A DNA stretch of 64,000 nucleotides, taken from positions 254,205 to 318,204 of the forward strand of contig CADAXK010000001.1 in NCBI GenBank assembly GCA_902791865.1, given 5' to 3'. Of this stretch, positions 45,382 to 53,136 are shown piece by piece; within the stretch, counting starts at the first letter, position 1, and each line of letters opens with the position of its first letter. Source of the DNA: an uncultured Bacteroidia bacterium. Lineage in GTDB: Bacteria; Bacteroidota; Bacteroidia; Bacteroidales; ML635J-15. Below the pieces are notes generated by a model. It was given only the letters and a program-made list of their open reading frames with translations, searched no databases and was not told where the DNA came from. The translations under genes were made by a program, and so were the position numbers.

Positions 45382-45414
45382 AACCAATAAGTAGCATTGT
45401 TATATTGGTTTTTT
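45382..45414 (+). terminator. Terminator ahead of the DUF2971 cassette
   Basis: 8-bp stem AACCAATA/TATTGGTT, 13-nt loop, followed by TTTTG. Confidence 0.6.
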
Positions 45415-45430
45415 GTAAGAATTATTGAAG

Positions 45431-45438
45431 TAAATTTG
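45431..45438 (+). promoter_or_regulatory. -7 element of the DUF2971 cassette
   Basis: TAAATTTG, then CACAAATTTGCACAA (a short inverted-repeat-like run) before ATG 45470. Confidence 0.45.
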
Positions 45439-45469
45439 CACAAATTTGCACAATAAAAATATAAATATT

Positions 45470-45832
45470 ATGATAACAAATGAACATAAAGCAGAAACAT
45501 TGCTAAGAATAATGAAGGACGCAGCACAAGGTAATATTCTTCAAATGCTTATCTCCGTTAAGGTATCGCAAGAATATAATATTGCCAAATATAAAAATTA
45601 TGAACAGAAAATTAAAGATGAAGATTTTTGTATCAATTGGATTAACAATCAAATATACCAAAGAGGAGGATGTTTTACCGCATTTGAACTATATGAATTA
45701 GCAAGGCATAATGAACAGAAAAACGAGTATCTGAAAAAATCTCAGAAATACTATTCTTCGGCATGTGATGATGTAAAGAACGCAAATGAAATAATTAATC
45801 ACCTACTAAAAAAATACATATATGGGATTTAA
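45470..45832 (+). CDS. Hypothetical protein, partner of the DUF2971 gene
   Basis: 120 residues from ATG 45470; an upstream ATG eight codons earlier is possible. The protein is charged and mostly helical (KAETLLRIMKDAAQGNILQML, then KDEDFCINWINNQIYQRGG), without signal peptide or recognised motif. It overlaps the DUF2971 gene by 11 nt, so the two are coupled. The pair is much more AT-rich than the upstream operon, suggesting horizontal transfer. The small-upstream-gene arrangement resembles toxin-antitoxin or abortive-infection pairs but no motif proves it. Confidence 0.6.
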   Translation: MITNEHKAETLLRIMKDAAQGNILQMLISVKVSQEYNIAKYKNYEQKIKDEDFCINWINNQIYQRGGCFTAFELYELARHNEQKNEYLKKSQKYYSSACDDVKNANEIINHLLKKYIYGI

Positions 45833-46664
45833 TAAAAACGAAGAACATCTTTACCATTTTACAACTTTTGAGGCAGCGACAATGATACTTGCAACCAATA
45901 AGTTAAGATTTTCAAAGACTAATAATGCTAATGATATTTTAGAGTCTAATAGATTGATAACTTTTAATCTTGAAGCATTTAAAAGCAAGGACTTTGATCC
46001 TGAAAACATTTATAATGAGGTAATAAAATACAGGCAGATTAGTCTTACCTCTGATGATTTTTCTTGCAAACCATACAAATATGGTTTTTGTATAAATCCA
46101 ATGTGGGGACACTATGCGGACAGTGGCAATGGAGTTTGTATCGTTTTAAACAAAGAAAAACTATTGGCAAAACTTTCAAAATACGATTGTAATTATGGCA
46201 ATATTGAATATGTTGAAAACTATGATAATACTCTTGACATTAATAGTAACAGCAATTCTAATATAATAAAAGATGTAAAAGAATTTGTTACCAATAATTT
46301 GCATGAAACATTTTTTAAGAAGACAACTGATTGGCAATATGAACAAGAATTCAGAATAGTAAAAAGGGCTAATTCGGTAAAGAATGAATATTTAGATATT
46401 AAAGGTTGTATTGATTGCATAATAATAAATCGAGCGAAAGATATATCTTCTTATGAATCAGCATTCTCTTCGTTTCAATATGAGGTACTGAAAAAACTAT
46501 ACGATGAAACGTGCATATATAAATATGGTGTTTTCTTTGAAAGTAAAGGTATTTCTAATAGCATAGGAGATTCTATATGGTCAGAAATGCCAAATTTATT
46601 AGAGTGTGATTCTTATTATGATCCCAAAGAAGACGCAATAGTGATAACACGAGAACCTTATTAA
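45822..46664 (+). CDS. DUF2971-family protein
   Basis: 280 residues. The N-terminal LYHFTTFEAATMILATNKLRFSKTNNANDILES block and the central YGFCINPMWGHYADSGNGVCIVLNKEKL block are the two signatures of DUF2971 (F-x-S-x-x-x-x-x-MW-x-HYA-x-x-x-x-G-x-C-I). TDWQYEQEFRIVK near residue 170 is the third conserved block. The fold resembles ADP-ribosyltransferase-like or nucleotide-binding enzymes in some reports, but the function is unknown. Such genes are common in defence and mobile islands. It converges with the FISUMP gene, 7 nt apart. Confidence 0.8.
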   Translation: MGFNKNEEHLYHFTTFEAATMILATNKLRFSKTNNANDILESNRLITFNLEAFKSKDFDPENIYNEVIKYRQISLTSDDFSCKPYKYGFCINPMWGHYADSGNGVCIVLNKEKLLAKLSKYDCNYGNIEYVENYDNTLDINSNSNSNIIKDVKEFVTNNLHETFFKKTTDWQYEQEFRIVKRANSVKNEYLDIKGCIDCIIINRAKDISSYESAFSSFQYEVLKKLYDETCIYKYGVFFESKGISNSIGDSIWSEMPNLLECDSYYDPKEDAIVITREPY

Positions 46665-46671
46665 TATTTAA

Positions 46672-47712
46672 TCATTTGGTGCATACTGGACGAATAGAAT
46701 GCCCCCAATATCTCAAGTATTCATGCGTCTTATAAGTACCCAAATAGAAATAAAGAGTCCATGCATGACCATCGGAACCAGCATTGCTTGACCAATATGT
46801 ACCGTTTCTTTCTGTGCAATGACGTCCATTGTCAGGAGAATAACCAGCTGCAGGCAAAAAAATACTATTGCCGTTAGGTCCTATCACCTTATATCCTTTT
46901 TTACCATTTTGTGTAACCCATTTCCATGTGCAATTATTTATTAGTTCTTCAAATTCGATCTTTGTTGGCATTCTCCATCCTCTTCCCCAATTGACAGATG
47001 CTGCATCATTGCTATACGATAAACATCCATAACTTGATGAATAATAATTGTTATTTCCAAATACACTTTTAGATCTAGTTTCTCCATATGCAAATAGGTC
47101 TCCATAATCTTCAGGATTAGTGGCTCCTATATTACATGTAGCCCATAGAAGTCCACTTGGCAACCCTAAATCAATCCATTCATGGTTATTATGAACACCT
47201 GATAATGGTTTGTTGTTGTAATCAGATGTATTTTCACATTCAAGATAAATTTCGTATGATGTATTAAATGATTTTGAAGACATGCCTAGTTTTAGGGTTA
47301 TAAAATAAGGCTCTGTCTTTTTATATGTTGTTATTAAAGTAGAATCATTAATCTTAGCCTCTTTTTTTATGTATCCATTCGTTAGCAAAGATTCCTTTAT
47401 GCTATTATAATATGTGTCTCTAAACACTAAATAATCAATAGCTACTACATTGTCATTATCATCTATATAAAATTTAAACCATCCTTCTGCATATGTTCCA
47501 ATTCTGCCATAAGCATAATTAATCATAGAATAACTAGTGGCATCACCTTTTGTAGAACCAGAAAAACTCCAACCTTTATTAGTCAAAATATTTTGTCCTG
47601 AATCCCATGGTAATCTACACAGGTTTTCCAATTCTTTTATAGACAACCCTTGTGCCGTAGAAGATAATACATAAATCATTAATCCAACTAAAATTAAAAA
47701 TAATCTTTTCAT
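46672..47712 (-). CDS. Secreted protein with C-terminal FISUMP/DUF1566-like domain
   Basis: 346 residues. Signal peptide (1-20), then an N-terminal domain (21-165) that I do not recognise, and a C-terminal FISUMP-like module: HEWIDLGLPSGLLWATCNIGATNPEDYGDLFAYGET, SVNWGRGWRMPTKIEFEELINNC, NGNSIFLPAAGY and the end WGHSIRPVCTK. The same C-terminal module is present at 59375-60814, with near-identical signature blocks. Likely secreted or surface-bound; function unknown. AT-rich compared with core genes. It begins 69 nt beyond the terminator of the upstream candidate RNA. Confidence 0.78.
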   Translation of the reverse strand: MKRLFLILVGLMIYVLSSTAQGLSIKELENLCRLPWDSGQNILTNKGWSFSGSTKGDATSYSMINYAYGRIGTYAEGWFKFYIDDNDNVVAIDYLVFRDTYYNSIKESLLTNGYIKKEAKINDSTLITTYKKTEPYFITLKLGMSSKSFNTSYEIYLECENTSDYNNKPLSGVHNNHEWIDLGLPSGLLWATCNIGATNPEDYGDLFAYGETRSKSVFGNNNYYSSSYGCLSYSNDAASVNWGRGWRMPTKIEFEELINNCTWKWVTQNGKKGYKVIGPNGNSIFLPAAGYSPDNGRHCTERNGTYWSSNAGSDGHAWTLYFYLGTYKTHEYLRYWGHSIRPVCTK

Positions 47713-47780
47713 TTTACAATATTTTCAAGCAGATGATTCCTCAACTCTGCAAATTACAATCTATTTACAGATAGGCATAC

Positions 47781-48050
47781 AAAAAAACGTGGGAATCTTG
47801 TTACTCGCTCCCACGGTTCGAGGCTCTCGCATTGCCCATTATCTGTAAGATTGAGCAACGCGAAGCCCACGCTGTGATATTATTGACAAACTATACCAAT
47901 ATACACTAACGCAGACATTCACCGCTGCTTTTTCTTTGACAGATAATTCTAAATTTGCGAGATTTGGAACCGTCAAAGGAAAACGTCAGTAAACGTCTTT
48001 CTATATGTCTGTCTTGCACTCTATGCCATACAAACGGCATCGAATGTTCG
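47781..48050 (-). ncRNA. Candidate structured non-coding RNA (about 270 nt)
   Basis: No protein frame is convincing in this stretch. On the minus strand it starts about 7 nt after a TATCTTTG element (48057-48064) and ends at a terminator hairpin CGTGGGA/TCCCACG (47789-47815) followed by seven Ts. Inside, ATTATCTGT (about 47940) can pair with ACAGATAAT (about 47844), and CGTGGG occurs a second time upstream of the terminator (47867-47872), which could pair with the terminator's CCCACG as an alternative. It does not show the landmark motifs of RNase P, tmRNA or SRP RNA. It could be a free RNA or an attenuating leader for the FISUMP gene 69 nt downstream. Confidence 0.45.
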
Positions 48051-48121
48051 ACACTGCAAAGATAAGATATTTTTGTAATAATGCTGTAAGATTTTTCTGT
48101 CAAAAATTGTTGGCAATTAAA

Positions 48122-48155
48122 TCTTCAAATTTTCAAATTTTCAAATCATCGAATC
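48122..48155. repeat. AT-rich intergenic repeat of TTTCAAA units
   Basis: Three units of CAAATTTT in a row; related to the array at 33385-33425 in the other orientation. Confidence 0.45.
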
Positions 48156-48166
48156 CAAATTATTAT

Positions 48167-48174
48167 TACCTTTG
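48167..48174 (+). promoter_or_regulatory. -7 element of the thiamine operon
   Basis: TACCTTTG, about 36 nt upstream of the riboswitch. Confidence 0.5.
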
Positions 48175-48209
48175 CAACGCTTGACTTTCATTGTCGGGCA
48201 ATAAAACAT

Positions 48210-48287
48210 ATTGCTGGGGTGCTGAAAATAGTAGGCTGAGATTAAACCCGTTGACCAGTCTGGTAATGCAGATTTGGGAATTTCAAT
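48210..48287 (+). promoter_or_regulatory. TPP riboswitch (THI element)
   Basis: Core blocks in order: CTGGGGTGCTG, GGCTGAGATTAAACCCG (invariant CTGAGA at 48235), TTGACCAGTCTGGTAATGCAG and TTTGGGAA. P1 can form from ATTG (48210) and CAAT (48284). Binding thiamine pyrophosphate should lower expression of the thi genes. No intrinsic terminator follows; instead AATTTCAAT (48279-48287) can pair with ATTGAAATT (48321-48329) just before ATG 48331, a possible switching element for translation start. Confidence 0.92.
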
Positions 48288-48330
48288 CCGCTCTATTTTT
48301 TGTACCACACAGATTTGTAAATTGAAATTT

Positions 48331-49155
48331 ATGGATGGACTAAAGTATATACTTACCATTGCTGGCAGCGACTCGGTCGGCGGTGCGGGAATACAGGCCG
48401 ACATCAAGACAATTTTCTCTCTCGGTCAGTATGCCGCCAGTGCAATAACCGCCGTAACGGCACAAAATACCTGCGGTGTGCGTGCTATTCAGGCTGTCGA
48501 CTCCAAGGTGCTGTCGGCGCAGATTGATGCCGTGCTCGAGGATATTCCTGTGGACGCCATAAAGATAGGCATGGTCTATACCAAGGAGAATGTTGCCGCA
48601 ATTCGTGAATCGCTGGCAAAAAACAACTACCGAGGACACCTTGTTCTCGACCCTGTGCTTGTGGCTACAAGCGGCGATATGCTCGCAAAGGCTGATTTCC
48701 TTCAGTCGCTCAAGGCGGAACTTTTCCCGCTTTGCACTGTGCTTACGCCAAACATTTCGGAAGCTGAAGCCATTTCGGGAATGAAAATCTCGAACATCGA
48801 CGATATGGTTGAATGTGGCAGGCGGATAGTTGCCAAATGCCATTGCAAGAATGTTCTTGTCAAAGGCGGGCATTCGCTTGGCGACGAGATGACCGACGTG
48901 CTTGTGTCGCAGGACGGTACTTGCAGACATTACACTTCGAAGAAGATAATTTCGGAAAACACCCACGGAACAGGCTGTACGCTCTCATCGGCAATTGCAA
49001 CCTATCTGGCTATGGGATTTCCGCTCGAAGAGGCTGTTGCATACGCCAAGGACTATGTATATAACGCAATTCTGGCAGCAAAGGATGCAAAAGTGGGACA
49101 TGGACATGGCTCTACGAATCATTTCTGGGGATTGGAAAGGAAACAAAATAGATAA
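48331..49155 (+). CDS. thiD: Hydroxymethylpyrimidine/phosphomethylpyrimidine kinase
   Basis: 274 residues from ATG 48331; an upstream ATG (48274) lies within the riboswitch. ThiD phosphorylates HMP and HMP-P to HMP-PP, one half of the thiamine skeleton. Signatures: LTIAGSDSVGGAGIQADIKTIFSLGQYAASAITAVTAQNT, DPVLVATSGDML, VLTPNISEAEAISG, VKGGH and the anion-hole loop ENTHGTGCTLSSAIATYLA. No extra N- or C-terminal domain. It is the first gene after the TPP riboswitch. Confidence 0.95.
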   Translation: MDGLKYILTIAGSDSVGGAGIQADIKTIFSLGQYAASAITAVTAQNTCGVRAIQAVDSKVLSAQIDAVLEDIPVDAIKIGMVYTKENVAAIRESLAKNNYRGHLVLDPVLVATSGDMLAKADFLQSLKAELFPLCTVLTPNISEAEAISGMKISNIDDMVECGRRIVAKCHCKNVLVKGGHSLGDEMTDVLVSQDGTCRHYTSKKIISENTHGTGCTLSSAIATYLAMGFPLEEAVAYAKDYVYNAILAAKDAKVGHGHGSTNHFWGLERKQNR

Positions 49156-49176
49156 AATGACAGAAGCAATATGGCA

Positions 49177-50853
49177 ATGATAGAAACCAACCGGGTAGAA
49201 TTTAAGCGAGAACTTACTCGTGAGCTTGATATTGAAAAGGAAGTAGTTTCTTTTCTAAACTATCGGGAAGGCGGGATTATATATATTGGCATTGATGATA
49301 GTGGCAAAGCTGTTGGTGTTAAGGATATTGATGGGGATATGCTAAAAATTAAAGATCGCATTCGCAATGGTATATCTCCCTCGCCAATGGGCTTGTTTGA
49401 CGTGCTAGTTGAACAAGTACAAAATGTTCCTGTAATTAAGATATTTGTTGCAAGTGGCAGTGAAAAACCATATTACAAAACGTCCTACGGTTTATCTCCA
49501 CGCGGTTGTTTTATGCGAGTCGGTACTGCTGCAGAACCAATGACAACAGCGCAAATAGAAGACATTTTTACACATCGAGTACGCAATTCATTACGGAATA
49601 TTCCTTCTCCACGCAAAAAATTGACCTTTAGACAACTACACATATATTATGAAAGCAAGGGGATTGAACTGAATGACCATTTTATGGAAAATCTCGATTT
49701 GCTAACTGATGCTGGTGAGCCTAATTATGTTGCCTATTTGCTTGCCGATGAAAACAGCATGTCGATTAAGGTTGCAAAATATGCTGGTGTTGACCGCGAT
49801 ATTCTTGTTGCAAACAATGAATTCGGATTCTGTTCTCTTTTAAAAGCCACAGACCAAGTGCTTGACAAACTAAGAGTTGAAAACAATGTTAGTTCCGAAA
49901 TAAGATATAAGCGCAGGATTGACACACCACTTTGGGATGAACGAGCAATGCGTGAAATAGTAATAAACGCAATTGTGCATAACGATTACTATACCAACGA
50001 AGTGCCTCCCAAGTTTGAAATATTTTCCGACAGGATTGAAATAACATCGGCGGGCAGATTGCCTGTTGACATGACGCAAGAGGAATTTTTCTGTGGTATA
50101 AGTTCTCCTCGCAACAAAGAATTAATGCGGGTATTCCGCGATGTGGATTTGGTAGAAGCTCTTGGTTCTGGATTGAAAAGAATACAAAAAGTTTATGAAA
50201 AGGACATTTTTTCTTTCACAACGAACTATATACGAACAACAATCCCATTCCACTCACAAATAGTAAAAAATGAAACTTCATACGAAAACACGCTTGGCAA
50301 TGCAAATGTCGAAATTGGCAATGTAAACAATCTGGAACCAACTAAACGCCAATTAGATATAATTTCGATTATTTCCAATTTTGGCAAAAATGGCGGTGTA
50401 ATTGGCAGAGATGGCGGTGTAAATTCTGGAATTACAACAAAAGAGATTATTTCCAAGTTGAATATATCGGAGAGAACCATATATCGGGAACTGTCTATCT
50501 TGAAGGAAATGAAGCGAATACGATTTGTTGGGTCTGCGAAAAATGGATATTGGAAAATTTTGTCTGACAATAAAGATATACCTATTCTTGAAAACTCATT
50601 TGGCGGTGTAAAAGGATCAGAACTCACTAAACGCCAATTAGATATAATCTCAATCATTGCCGAATATGGCAAAAATGGCAGTGTAAATGGCAGAGATGGC
50701 GGTGTAAATTCAGGAGCCACGACCAAAGAAATTGTTTCAAAATTGAACATATCCGAAAGAACTGTTCAGCGAGAATTATCTATTCTCAAGGAAATGAAAC
50801 TTATACGGCGTGTTGGGTCTGACAAGACAGGACATTGGGAAATTATAAAATAA
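49177..50853 (+). CDS. AlbA_2/Schlafen-type ATPase with duplicated C-terminal winged helix (accessory gene 1 in thi operon)
   Basis: 558 residues from ATG 49177 (ATG 49171 also possible; the sister gene at 53137 begins at the position of 49177). Residues 1-115: AlbA_2 domain (ETNRVEFKRELTRELDIEKEVVSFLNYREGGIIYIGIDDSG, then DGDMLKIKDRIRNGISPSPMGLFDV). Residues about 230-365: HATPase_c_4-like domain with AMREIVINAIVHNDYY, FEIFSDRIEITSAGRLPV and VEALGSGLKRI. The end carries two near-identical wHTH units (SKLNISERTIYRELSILKEMKRI and SKLNISERTVQRELSILKEMKLI), each after a TKRQLDIISII helix and a glycine-rich GRDGGVNSG linker. Probably a DNA- or RNA-binding regulator. Inserted between thiD and thiS. 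Confidence 0.85.
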   Translation: MIETNRVEFKRELTRELDIEKEVVSFLNYREGGIIYIGIDDSGKAVGVKDIDGDMLKIKDRIRNGISPSPMGLFDVLVEQVQNVPVIKIFVASGSEKPYYKTSYGLSPRGCFMRVGTAAEPMTTAQIEDIFTHRVRNSLRNIPSPRKKLTFRQLHIYYESKGIELNDHFMENLDLLTDAGEPNYVAYLLADENSMSIKVAKYAGVDRDILVANNEFGFCSLLKATDQVLDKLRVENNVSSEIRYKRRIDTPLWDERAMREIVINAIVHNDYYTNEVPPKFEIFSDRIEITSAGRLPVDMTQEEFFCGISSPRNKELMRVFRDVDLVEALGSGLKRIQKVYEKDIFSFTTNYIRTTIPFHSQIVKNETSYENTLGNANVEIGNVNNLEPTKRQLDIISIISNFGKNGGVIGRDGGVNSGITTKEIISKLNISERTIYRELSILKEMKRIRFVGSAKNGYWKILSDNKDIPILENSFGGVKGSELTKRQLDIISIIAEYGKNGSVNGRDGGVNSGATTKEIVSKLNISERTVQRELSILKEMKLIRRVGSDKTGHWEIIK

Positions 50854-50876
50854 AAAGCATTTAAAAATTATTTACT

Positions 50877-51080
50877 ATGATAGTTTTAGTTAACGGAAAT
50901 AATACGGAAGTAACATCGGGTTGCACACTTGACAAGTTGTGTGGCATCATCGGCATAAAGGCAAACGAGCCTGTTGCAGTTGCTGTCGGTACCGATGTCA
51001 TTGACAGGAATATGTGGGATGCCACAGTCCTGCACGAAGGCGACAAGGTTACAATAATTAGGGCAACATGCGGAGGCTGA
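50877..51080 (+). CDS. thiS: Sulfur carrier protein ThiS
   Basis: 67 residues with beta-grasp pattern, opening MIVLVNGNNTEVTSGCTLDKL and ending ATCGG. The C-terminal Gly-Gly is adenylated by ThiF and converted to the thiocarboxylate that donates sulfur to the thiazole ring. Overlaps the next gene by 13 nt. Confidence 0.93.
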   Translation: MIVLVNGNNTEVTSGCTLDKLCGIIGIKANEPVAVAVGTDVIDRNMWDATVLHEGDKVTIIRATCGG

Positions 51081-52222
51081 TTGGCATAACACCACAAGAG
51101 AATGTGTTCCGCGAGCAGGAACGGATTTCGGCGATGATTCGTAGCGGAAAGGTTGAATATTTCCATATCCGCAAGCCCGATTTCACCGAAATACAGATGC
51201 GCGACTACCTTTCGTACTTCGATGCCGATGTGCGGAAGCAATTGTCGTTGCACGACCATCATAGTCTTGCTGTGGAAATGAATATCGGTGGCATACACCT
51301 AAACGGCAGAAATCCCAATCCACTCGCGAATTTTGGCGGACGAATTTCTCGCTCGTGTCATAGCGTTGACGAGGTTTTGCAATACAAGGACAAAGTTGAC
51401 TATTGCTTTCTTTCTCCGATTTTCGACTCGATAAGCAAGCAAGGTTATTGCTCAAAATTTCCGTTGGCGGAGTTGAAGCGTCTGTTCGACGAGAAAGTCC
51501 TTGACGAAAAGGTTTGTGCGCTGTCGGGTGTTACCTTTGATAATATCGGCAAACTTGAGGAAGTCGGTTTTTCGTCGTTTGCAATGCTGTCTGCATTGTG
51601 GAAACTCCCACGCACTATGTTTATTTCGCACCAGAATGCCCGTTTCGACTATGTTTCGGGTTGCAAGGAGGCATTGCTCGGAGGAATCAGGTTTCTGCAG
51701 TTGAGGATGAAGGATGCTTCTGATGACGATGTTCTTGCTATTGCGAAGATTTTGCGTCCCGAATGCGACAAATATGCTGCGTTACTCACTGTTGACGACA
51801 GGATAAATCTTCTCGATAGCGGTCTGTTTGATGGAGTACACCTTGGCAAGAACGATATGCCTATAGCAGAAGCCAAGAAGTTGACCGGCAACAAGTTCCT
51901 TCTTGGTGCGACTTGCAATACCGCCGACGATGTCTTCGCTGCAATTTCCGATGGTGCCGACTATATTGGTATGGGGCCGTTCCGCTTCACGACTACCAAG
52001 AAAAACCTTTCGGCAATACTCGGAATCGAAGGCTACAGCAACATAATGCAGAAATTGCAGTCGCGTGGCTTGAAAATGCCCATTTACGCCATCGGTGGAA
52101 TTACCGTTGCTGACTTGGAAAACTTAAAACAAACTGGAATATATGGAGTTGCGATTTCATCGGTGATACTTGAATCGCAAAAACCTAACGATACGATAAA
52201 ACAAATTTTGAAAACATTTTAA
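51068..52222 (+). CDS. thiE: Fused TenI-like/thiamine-phosphate synthase (ThiE), two TIM-barrel-like halves
   Basis: 384 residues, almost twice the usual ThiE length. N-half (1-180): MRRLIGITPQENVFREQERISAM, YFHIRKPDFT, SLAVEMNIGGIHLNG, CHSVDEVLQYKDKVDYCFLSPIFDSISKQGY, SGVTFDNIGKLEEVGFSSFAMLSALW, a TenI/ThiE-like barrel. C-half (190-384): GIRFLQLRMKDASDD, LTVDDRINLLDSGLFDGVHLGKNDM, GATCNTADDVFAAISDGADYIGMGPFRFTTTKKN and YAIGGITVADL, with the HMP-PP and thiazole-P binding residues of ThiE. The C-half should be the active synthase joining HMP-PP and thiazole phosphate; the N-half may be a TenI-like subunit. Overlaps thiS by 13 nt. Confidence 0.88.
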   Translation: MRRLIGITPQENVFREQERISAMIRSGKVEYFHIRKPDFTEIQMRDYLSYFDADVRKQLSLHDHHSLAVEMNIGGIHLNGRNPNPLANFGGRISRSCHSVDEVLQYKDKVDYCFLSPIFDSISKQGYCSKFPLAELKRLFDEKVLDEKVCALSGVTFDNIGKLEEVGFSSFAMLSALWKLPRTMFISHQNARFDYVSGCKEALLGGIRFLQLRMKDASDDDVLAIAKILRPECDKYAALLTVDDRINLLDSGLFDGVHLGKNDMPIAEAKKLTGNKFLLGATCNTADDVFAAISDGADYIGMGPFRFTTTKKNLSAILGIEGYSNIMQKLQSRGLKMPIYAIGGITVADLENLKQTGIYGVAISSVILESQKPNDTIKQILKTF

Positions 52223-52235
52223 AAGGTAAAATACA

Positions 52236-53030
52236 ATGAATGACAATTTAGTTATTGCAGGAAGAGAATTTTCGTCGAGGCTGTTTATCGGCACGGGCAA
52301 ATTCCCTTCAAACGAAGTGATGAGACAGGCAATATTGGCTTCTGGCTCGCAAATGGTTACTACCGCGCTAAAGAGGCTCAACACTCAGGACAGCGGAAGT
52401 GAAAACATACTCGATTTCATTCCGAAGGAATGCGTTTTGTTGCCCAATACATCTGGTGTGCGCAATGCCGAGGAGGCAGTTTTCGCTGCAAAGATGAACC
52501 GTGCTGCGCTTGGCACTGAGTGGCTGAAGCTCGAAATACATCCCGACCCCAAATATTTGCTTCCCGATACTCGCGAAACCCTAAAGGCAACCGAGGAATT
52601 GGTAAAACTTGGTTTCAAGGTGTTGCCGTATGTTCAGGCAGACCCTGTTGCTTGCAAGCAGTTGGAAGAAATGGGTGCTGCAACCGTAATGCCTTTGGCT
52701 TCGCCGATAGGAACCAACAAGGGCATAAAGAACGAGGAAATGCTTCGCATAATCATCGAGCAGAGCAATATTCCAGTTGTAATTGATGCAGGAATTGGCG
52801 CTCCTTCGCATGCTGCATACGCAATGGAACTTGGTGCCGATGCATGCCTGATAAATACTGCCATTGCCATTGCCGGTGACCCTGTGAAGATGGCAGAAGC
52901 ATTTGCTTTGAGCATAAAGGCTGGTCGTATGGCTTACTTGTCGGGCTTGGGTAGCGTCAGCAACATGGCTGTTGCAACATCTCCGCTGACAGCATTTTTG
53001 GACGAGGAACAGGAGGCAATTGATAAATAG
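52236..53030 (+). CDS. thiG: Thiazole synthase ThiG
   Basis: 264 residues. ThiG joins DXP, the ThiS thiocarboxylate and dehydroglycine into the thiazole phosphate carboxylate. Blocks: [69 protein letters not shown] (with the Schiff-base lysine region), [30 protein letters not shown] and [30 protein letters not shown]. Complete. It is followed by the repeat at 53061 and the second accessory ATPase instead of thiC. Confidence 0.96.
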   Translation: MNDNLVIAGREFSSRLFIGTGKFPSNEVMRQAILASGSQMVTTALKRLNTQDSGSENILDFIPKECVLLPNTSGVRNAEEAVFAAKMNRAALGTEWLKLEIHPDPKYLLPDTRETLKATEELVKLGFKVLPYVQADPVACKQLEEMGAATVMPLASPIGTNKGIKNEEMLRIIIEQSNIPVVIDAGIGAPSHAAYAMELGADACLINTAIAIAGDPVKMAEAFALSIKAGRMAYLSGLGSVSNMAVATSPLTAFLDEEQEAIDK

Positions 53031-53060
53031 CCGCCCTTGAGCGAAGCTCAGCTAGCGATA

Positions 53061-53136
53061 ATAATGTACAGACGAAAAATTTTGCGTCTCAACTAGAAAC
53101 TTAGGAACTAGAAACCAAAAACTAAAAAACAACTAA
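53061..53136 (+). repeat. Direct repeat with 20-bp palindrome, copy 1 (before accessory ATPase 2)
   Basis: Contains AGACGAAAAATTTTGCGTCT (53070-53089), one mismatch from the perfect palindrome of copy 2, then CAACTAGAAACTTAG and GAAAC..AAAACTAAAAAAC; ends at the ATG. Confidence 0.85.

Noticed and set aside
47906..48103. 65-codon minus-strand frame within candidate RNA 1
   Set aside because: Composition is unlike neighbouring proteins and the frame starts upstream of the likely transcript start.
48340..48966. 208-codon open frame antisense to thiD
   Set aside because: Covers the body of thiD only and shows no recognisable domain.
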